Shown here: positions 6,677 through 9,731 of the stretch, piece after piece | Layout: every line of letters begins with the position of its first letter | Numbering within the stretch: position 1 is the stretch's first letter | Source: Phycisphaerales bacterium | Lineage (GTDB): Bacteria; Planctomycetota; Phycisphaerae; Phycisphaerales; SM1A02 | Reading direction: 5' to 3' | DNA: 9,731 nt | NCBI GenBank assembly: GCA_018882625.1 | Contig: VERO01000072.1 | Location: forward strand, 1-9,731 | Notes under the pieces: generated by a model | Database searches by the model: none | The model's input: the letters and a program-made list of their open reading frames with translations, nothing else | Told to the model about the DNA's origin: nothing | Made by a program: the position numbers and the translations under genes

Positions 6677-7177
6677 TCACTCCTCGCCGTTGGTGATGTC
6701 CTTCGCCTCGCCCTCGCCTCCGGGCGCGCCATCCGCGCCGTAGGACACGACATCGAAGTCGAAGTTGACGCGTCCTGGCACCACGATCATGTAGGGATTG
6801 CCCCACGGGTCGTTGAGCGCGGAGCGGTTTGGGAGGTAGGGGTTCTCGCCTTCGGCGAGCACCTCGAGGTCAAAGTCGCTCGGCAGCCGCGAGAACCCGT
6901 TCTCGGTCATGTACAGGCGCACCTGCTGCGCCAGCGACGCAGCCTCAGTGCGCGCGCGCTTGTCCTTGGCGCTTCCGATGAACCGCGTGAGCCGCGGCAC
7001 GAAGATCGCGGCCATGATGGCCACGATGGTGACGGCCACGATGACCTCGATGAGGCTGAATGCGCGGCGCGCCGCGTGTCGGGAGCGTGCGTCCGAGCGG
7101 CTGGCCCGCGACGTGCGTCCCGTACGGTCATCGTGCCTGGGTCGTGCGGTCGAGTGGATGTGTTCGATGCGGTTCAT
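6677..7177 (-). CDS. gspG: GspG major pseudopilin with long arginine-rich leader
   Basis: GspG is the subunit that polymerises into the periplasmic pseudopilus. The predicted prepilin has 166 residues. The class III signal is FSLIEVIVAVTIVAIMAAIF (40-59), with Glu at mature position 5 and Ala at -1. The C-terminus carries the GspG signature: DPWGNPY at 123-129 and SYGADGAPGGEGE at 145-157, the loop that binds calcium in known GspG structures. The mature protein of 127 residues is normal in size. The leader is 39 residues with 11 arginines, far longer than the usual 6-10. No ATG, GTG or TTG in this frame lies between the first codon and the cleavage site, so the long leader is not simply a wrong start. 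A GGAG sequence (7190-7193) sits 12 bases upstream, a rather long spacing. The gene follows the widest gap in the window (55 bases). Confidence 0.95.
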   Translation of the reverse strand: MNRIEHIHSTARPRHDDRTGRTSRASRSDARSRHAARRAFSLIEVIVAVTIVAIMAAIFVPRLTRFIGSAKDKRARTEAASLAQQVRLYMTENGFSRLPSDFDLEVLAEGENPYLPNRSALNDPWGNPYMIVVPGRVNFDFDVVSYGADGAPGGEGEAKDITNGEE

Positions 7178-7232
7178 GTTCTGGATGTTCTCCGGTAACT
7201 CAAACGCGGGTCAGGCGGCGGCATTGCCGAGT
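7178..7232 (-). promoter_or_regulatory. gspF-gspG intergenic gap with small hairpin and ribosome-binding site
   Basis: This is the longest non-coding stretch in the window. On the minus strand it begins with a perfect short hairpin, CGGC-AAT-GCCG (7219-7229). GGGT/ACCC arms (7208-7211 and 7235-7238) could extend it, reaching into the gspF end. GGAG at 7190-7193 probably serves gspG. No T-tract follows the hairpin, so it is not a standard terminator, and no convincing -35/-10 pair is visible. An effect on the relative level of gspG is inference. Confidence 0.4.
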
Positions 7233-8522
7233 TCACCCTCCCGCGAGGGACTGGGCCTGGAGCAGGGGCAGCAGGATGCCCGCGAGGACGAATCCGGCCA
7301 CCACGGCCATGATGCACAGGAGCACCGGGGGCAGCGCCTTCGTGAAGACCTTGAGGGAGCTGTTGACCTGACGGTCGAACGCGCCCGCGGCGTGCATGAG
7401 CATCGACTCGAGGCGCCCGGAGCGCTCGCCGATCGCCACGATCTGCACGAGCAGCGGCGGGAAGAACCCCGACCGCTCGAGCGGATCAGCGAGCGACGCG
7501 CCCGTCGTCACCCGGTCCTGGACCTGGTCGATCGCGGACATCAGTGCCGCGTTGCCGAGCGTGTCCCGGACGACCCGGAGCGCGGAGAGGATCGGGATGC
7601 CCGCTGACACCAGGGTGCCGAGCGTGCGCGTGAAGCGCGCCACCGCGACGTCGCGCAGCAACGTGCCTAGCAGGGGAACCTTCAGCAGCCATGTGTCCAC
7701 GATCATCCGGTTCGCGGGACGCCTGATCCACGACCTGAACCCCACGATGGACAGCACAGCGCCAACGATCACTGCCCACCACCAGTTCCCGAAGAAGTCC
7801 GCGACCCCAAGCAGCACGCGGGTCGGCAGCGGCAGCACCATGCCTGGCCTGTTGAGCGCACCCTCCATGAGCCTCGGCAGCACGAAGGTGACCAGCACGA
7901 TCACGCTCGCCATCAGCAGCGTCAGCACGATGATCGGGTACACCGTCGCGCCCACGACCTCGCGCCTCAGCTCCACGGCGCGGTCAAGAAGGTCCGCAAG
8001 CTGGTTGAGCACCTCATGCATGCGTCCTGAGGCGTCGGCCGCGCGGAACATGCCCACGACAAGGTCATCGAAGGGAGGTCCGTAGTCCTTGGCGGCCTGG
8101 TGGAGCGGCTTGCCCGCCTCGACCCGCTCGATCACGAAGTCCAGGATCACGGGAAGCGCCTTGCCGTGCGCCTGGCGCCGCACGGTCTTGAGCGCCTGCA
8201 TGAGCGGGAGGCCCGCCTCGATCGCGGTGCCCAGCTCACGCACGAAGTTGGCCATCTCGGTGCGGCTGATCACCGGGCGTGAAGCGCTGCGTCCGCGGAT
8301 CGCCTCGAGCGCACGGCTGGCGCCAGCGGCCGCTGCGCCAGCGGCGCCGACCGCCTTCGCCGCAGCGGCTCCCGCGCCAGTCACGCCGACCGGCTCGACG
8401 AGCACGGCCACCACGCCCTGCTGCTCGAGCTGGCGCATCGCGGCAGCCCGGTCAGGCGCCGCGAGCGTGCCGGAGGCGACTGCGCCGCCCTTGTCGAGAG
8501 CCTCGTACCTGAACGTCTGCAT
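7233..8522 (-). CDS. gspF: GspF inner-membrane platform protein
   Basis: GspF is the polytopic platform protein of the T2SS, contacting GspE and GspL and probably moving pseudopilins. The 429 residues fit the family (about 400). The N-terminal segment MQTFRYEALDKGG is typical. Two repeated cytoplasmic T2SF domains are clear: FVRELGTAIEAGLPLMQAL (93-111) pairs with FTRTLGTLVSAGIPILSAL (297-315), and MFRAADASGRMHEVL (158-172) pairs with IVAIGERSGRLESML (361-375). Transmembrane helices lie at about 192-215, 245-262 and 396-420. An Ala/Gly-rich linker (46-82) separates the N-terminal segment from the first domain and contains an imperfect 15-base tandem repeat. The ATG is 24 bases after the gspE stop and has no obvious ribosome-binding site. 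Pilus PilC is the related alternative, excluded by the gene neighbours. Confidence 0.96.
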   Translation of the reverse strand: MQTFRYEALDKGGAVASGTLAAPDRAAAMRQLEQQGVVAVLVEPVGVTGAGAAAAKAVGAAGAAAAGASRALEAIRGRSASRPVISRTEMANFVRELGTAIEAGLPLMQALKTVRRQAHGKALPVILDFVIERVEAGKPLHQAAKDYGPPFDDLVVGMFRAADASGRMHEVLNQLADLLDRAVELRREVVGATVYPIIVLTLLMASVIVLVTFVLPRLMEGALNRPGMVLPLPTRVLLGVADFFGNWWWAVIVGAVLSIVGFRSWIRRPANRMIVDTWLLKVPLLGTLLRDVAVARFTRTLGTLVSAGIPILSALRVVRDTLGNAALMSAIDQVQDRVTTGASLADPLERSGFFPPLLVQIVAIGERSGRLESMLMHAAGAFDRQVNSSLKVFTKALPPVLLCIMAVVAGFVLAGILLPLLQAQSLAGG

Positions 8523-8546
8523 GGGTCAGCCGGCGACGCTCGGGCG

Positions 8547-9731
8547 TCAGCCGATCTCCTCGTCGACCTGCTGCGTGGCGCGCAGCACCTCGTTGATCGT
8601 CGTCGATCCCTCGACGGCCTTGCGCACGCCGTCGGCGCGCATGGTCACGAAGTCCGCACCCAGCAGCGTGCGCAGCTCGTTGATCGGCCGCCCCTGCGCG
8701 ATCGCGGTGCGCAGCGTCGGGGAAACCCGCACGAGCTCGAAGAACCCCATGCGTCCCTTGAACCCCTGGCCATTGCACTCGTCGCAGCCTCCGGGGCTCC
8801 ACGAGGAGCCGGCCGTGAAGAGCGAGGCCTCTTCGGCCGTGAGCCGTGCGCGCATGTCCTCCGAGAGCGGTGTCCGCTTGCGGCAGAAGGGGCACAGGCG
8901 CCGGCCGAGGCGCTGCGCGAGGATGCCCTCAAGCACGCTCGCGACGAGGTACGGCTCCGCCCCCATGTCGACAAGCCGGCCGACCGACGAGATCGAGTCG
9001 TTGGTGTGCAGCGTGCTGAGGATGAGGTGGCCGGTCAGCGCAGATCGGATCGCGATGTCGACCGTCTCGTTGTCGCGGATCTCGCCGACGAGCACCACGT
9101 CGGGGTCCTGGCGCAGGATCGCGCGCAGGCCAGTCGCGAAGGTCAGCCCGCGCTTGGGGTTCACGGGGATCTGGTTGATGCCGGTGAGCTCGTACTCGAC
9201 CGGGTCCTCGATGGTGATGATCTTCTTGCGGGGGTCGTAGAGCTTCGACAGCGCGGCGTACAGCGTCGTGGTCTTGCCTGAGCCCGTCGGTCCGGTGACC
9301 AGCACCAGGCCGTGCGGCTTCTCGATCAGCCGGTCCATCTGCGCGCGGTGCACCTCGCCCATCCCGAGGCTGACGAGGTCGAGCTTGAGGTTGCTCTTGT
9401 CGAGGATTCGCATCACGACGCTCTCGCCGTAGATCGTGGGCACCGTCGACACGCGGATGTCCACCTTGCGGCCCTCGAACCGGAGCGTGATGTGCCCGTC
9501 CTGCGGCACGTAGCGCTCGGCGATGTTCATGTGGGCCATGATCTTGATGCGTCCGATGATCGCGGCCTGCAGGTGCTTGGGCGGCTGCGGCTGCTCGAGC
9601 AGCACGCCGTCCACGCGGTACTTCACCTTGAGGTCGCTCTCGAATGGCTCGACGTGGATGTCGCTCGTGCGGCTCTGGATCGCCTCGAGGATGAGCAGGT
9701 TCACGAGATTGACGAGCGTGGGCTGCTCGGC
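8547..9731 (-). CDS. gspE: GspE assembly ATPase (5' end outside window)
   Basis: GspE is the hexameric cytoplasmic ATPase that powers pseudopilus assembly. The frame is open to the right edge, so 394 residues are visible and the N-terminal GspL-binding domain is missing. An internal GTG at 9704 lies inside the conserved VNLVNLLILEAI segment and is not the real start. Features present, numbered from that codon, are: SRTSDIHVEP (11-20) of the N2 domain; Walker A GPTGSGKT (138-145, bases 9270-9293); the Asp box ITIEDPVEY (163-171); Walker B region DVVLVGEIRD (202-211); the His box TGHLILSTLHTND (224-236); and a tetracysteine zinc module, CPFC (271-274) and CDEC (307-310), which is typical of GspE and PilB and absent from PilT retraction ATPases. 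All catalytic motifs look intact. It is the first gene of the visible operon; the promoter must lie further right. Confidence 0.96.
   Translation of the reverse strand, partial: AEQPTLVNLVNLLILEAIQSRTSDIHVEPFESDLKVKYRVDGVLLEQPQPPKHLQAAIIGRIKIMAHMNIAERYVPQDGHITLRFEGRKVDIRVSTVPTIYGESVVMRILDKSNLKLDLVSLGMGEVHRAQMDRLIEKPHGLVLVTGPTGSGKTTTLYAALSKLYDPRKKIITIEDPVEYELTGINQIPVNPKRGLTFATGLRAILRQDPDVVLVGEIRDNETVDIAIRSALTGHLILSTLHTNDSISSVGRLVDMGAEPYLVASVLEGILAQRLGRRLCPFCRKRTPLSEDMRARLTAEEASLFTAGSSWSPGGCDECNGQGFKGRMGFFELVRVSPTLRTAIAQGRPINELRTLLGADFVTMRADGVRKAVEGSTTINEVLRATQQVDEEIG
8775..8894 (-). other. Tetracysteine zinc-binding module of GspE
   Basis: CPFC and CDEC are separated by 32 residues in the C-terminal part of GspE. 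This CxxC...CxxC module is the zinc domain of assembly-type ATPases. All four cysteines are present, so the module should be functional. Confidence 0.85.

Noticed and set aside
8089..9240. 383-codon open frame on the plus strand opposite gspE and gspF
   Set aside because: It is antisense to conserved ATPase motifs, with Ser/Arg/Pro-rich composition and no recognisable domain. Long antisense frames are expected in high-GC genes.
1..9731. Type IV pilus operon instead of type II secretion
   Set aside because: The GspG-type C-terminus, the GspI-J-K tip set with a true GspK, and an L protein joining PilM- and PilN-like parts all point to T2SS. No PilT, PilQ or PilA is seen.
1..9731. Mobile elements, CRISPR arrays, tRNA or rRNA genes
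   Set aside because: No inverted-repeat-bounded transposase, regularly spaced repeat array or structured RNA gene was found. The window is almost wholly occupied by the operon.

Overview
The window is a single tightly packed operon, read entirely from right to left on the minus strand. It encodes most of a type II secretion system (T2SS, general secretion pathway). Base composition is high GC with strongly GC-biased third codon positions, and GTG starts are frequent. There is no rRNA or other marker gene, so the organism can only be guessed. The enlarged GspK and GspL proteins and the EF-hand-like loops in GspK would fit a high-GC planctomycete (Phycisphaerae-like) better than a proteobacterium, but this is inference.

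In transcription order the genes are: gspE (assembly ATPase, cut by the right edge), gspF (inner-membrane platform), gspG (major pseudopilin), gspH, gspI, gspJ and gspK (minor pseudopilins), gspL (actin-like cytoplasmic domain plus periplasmic PilN-like domain), gspM (bitopic membrane partner of L), and a GspC/PilP-like gene with an HR-type domain, cut by the left edge. Five junctions overlap by 1 to 4 bases (TGATG, GTGA or ATGA). The others are gaps of 13, 18, 24 and 55 bases. No stretch over 55 bases lacks a gene, and no promoter, terminator, tRNA, mobile element or CRISPR array is visible.

The genes should work together as follows. GspE hydrolyses ATP on the cytoplasmic face. It drives GspF and the L/M assembly platform to add GspG subunits beneath a tip made of H, I, J and K. 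The C-like protein would link the platform to an outer-membrane secretin. The secretin (GspD) and the prepilin peptidase (GspO) are not in the window. GspD may lie just beyond the left edge, after the C-like gene.

The system is recognisable but divergent. The C-like gene sits after gspM rather than at the head of the operon. GspL is far longer than usual, with a disordered linker and a charged helical C-terminus. GspJ ends in about 90 glycine-rich residues. GspK carries a textbook EF-hand loop plus a degenerate second one. GspG has a 39-residue arginine-rich leader. A short patch of gspL uses almost exclusively A/T-ending codons. I see no wholly new system here, only a lineage-specific T2SS with several unusual elaborations.
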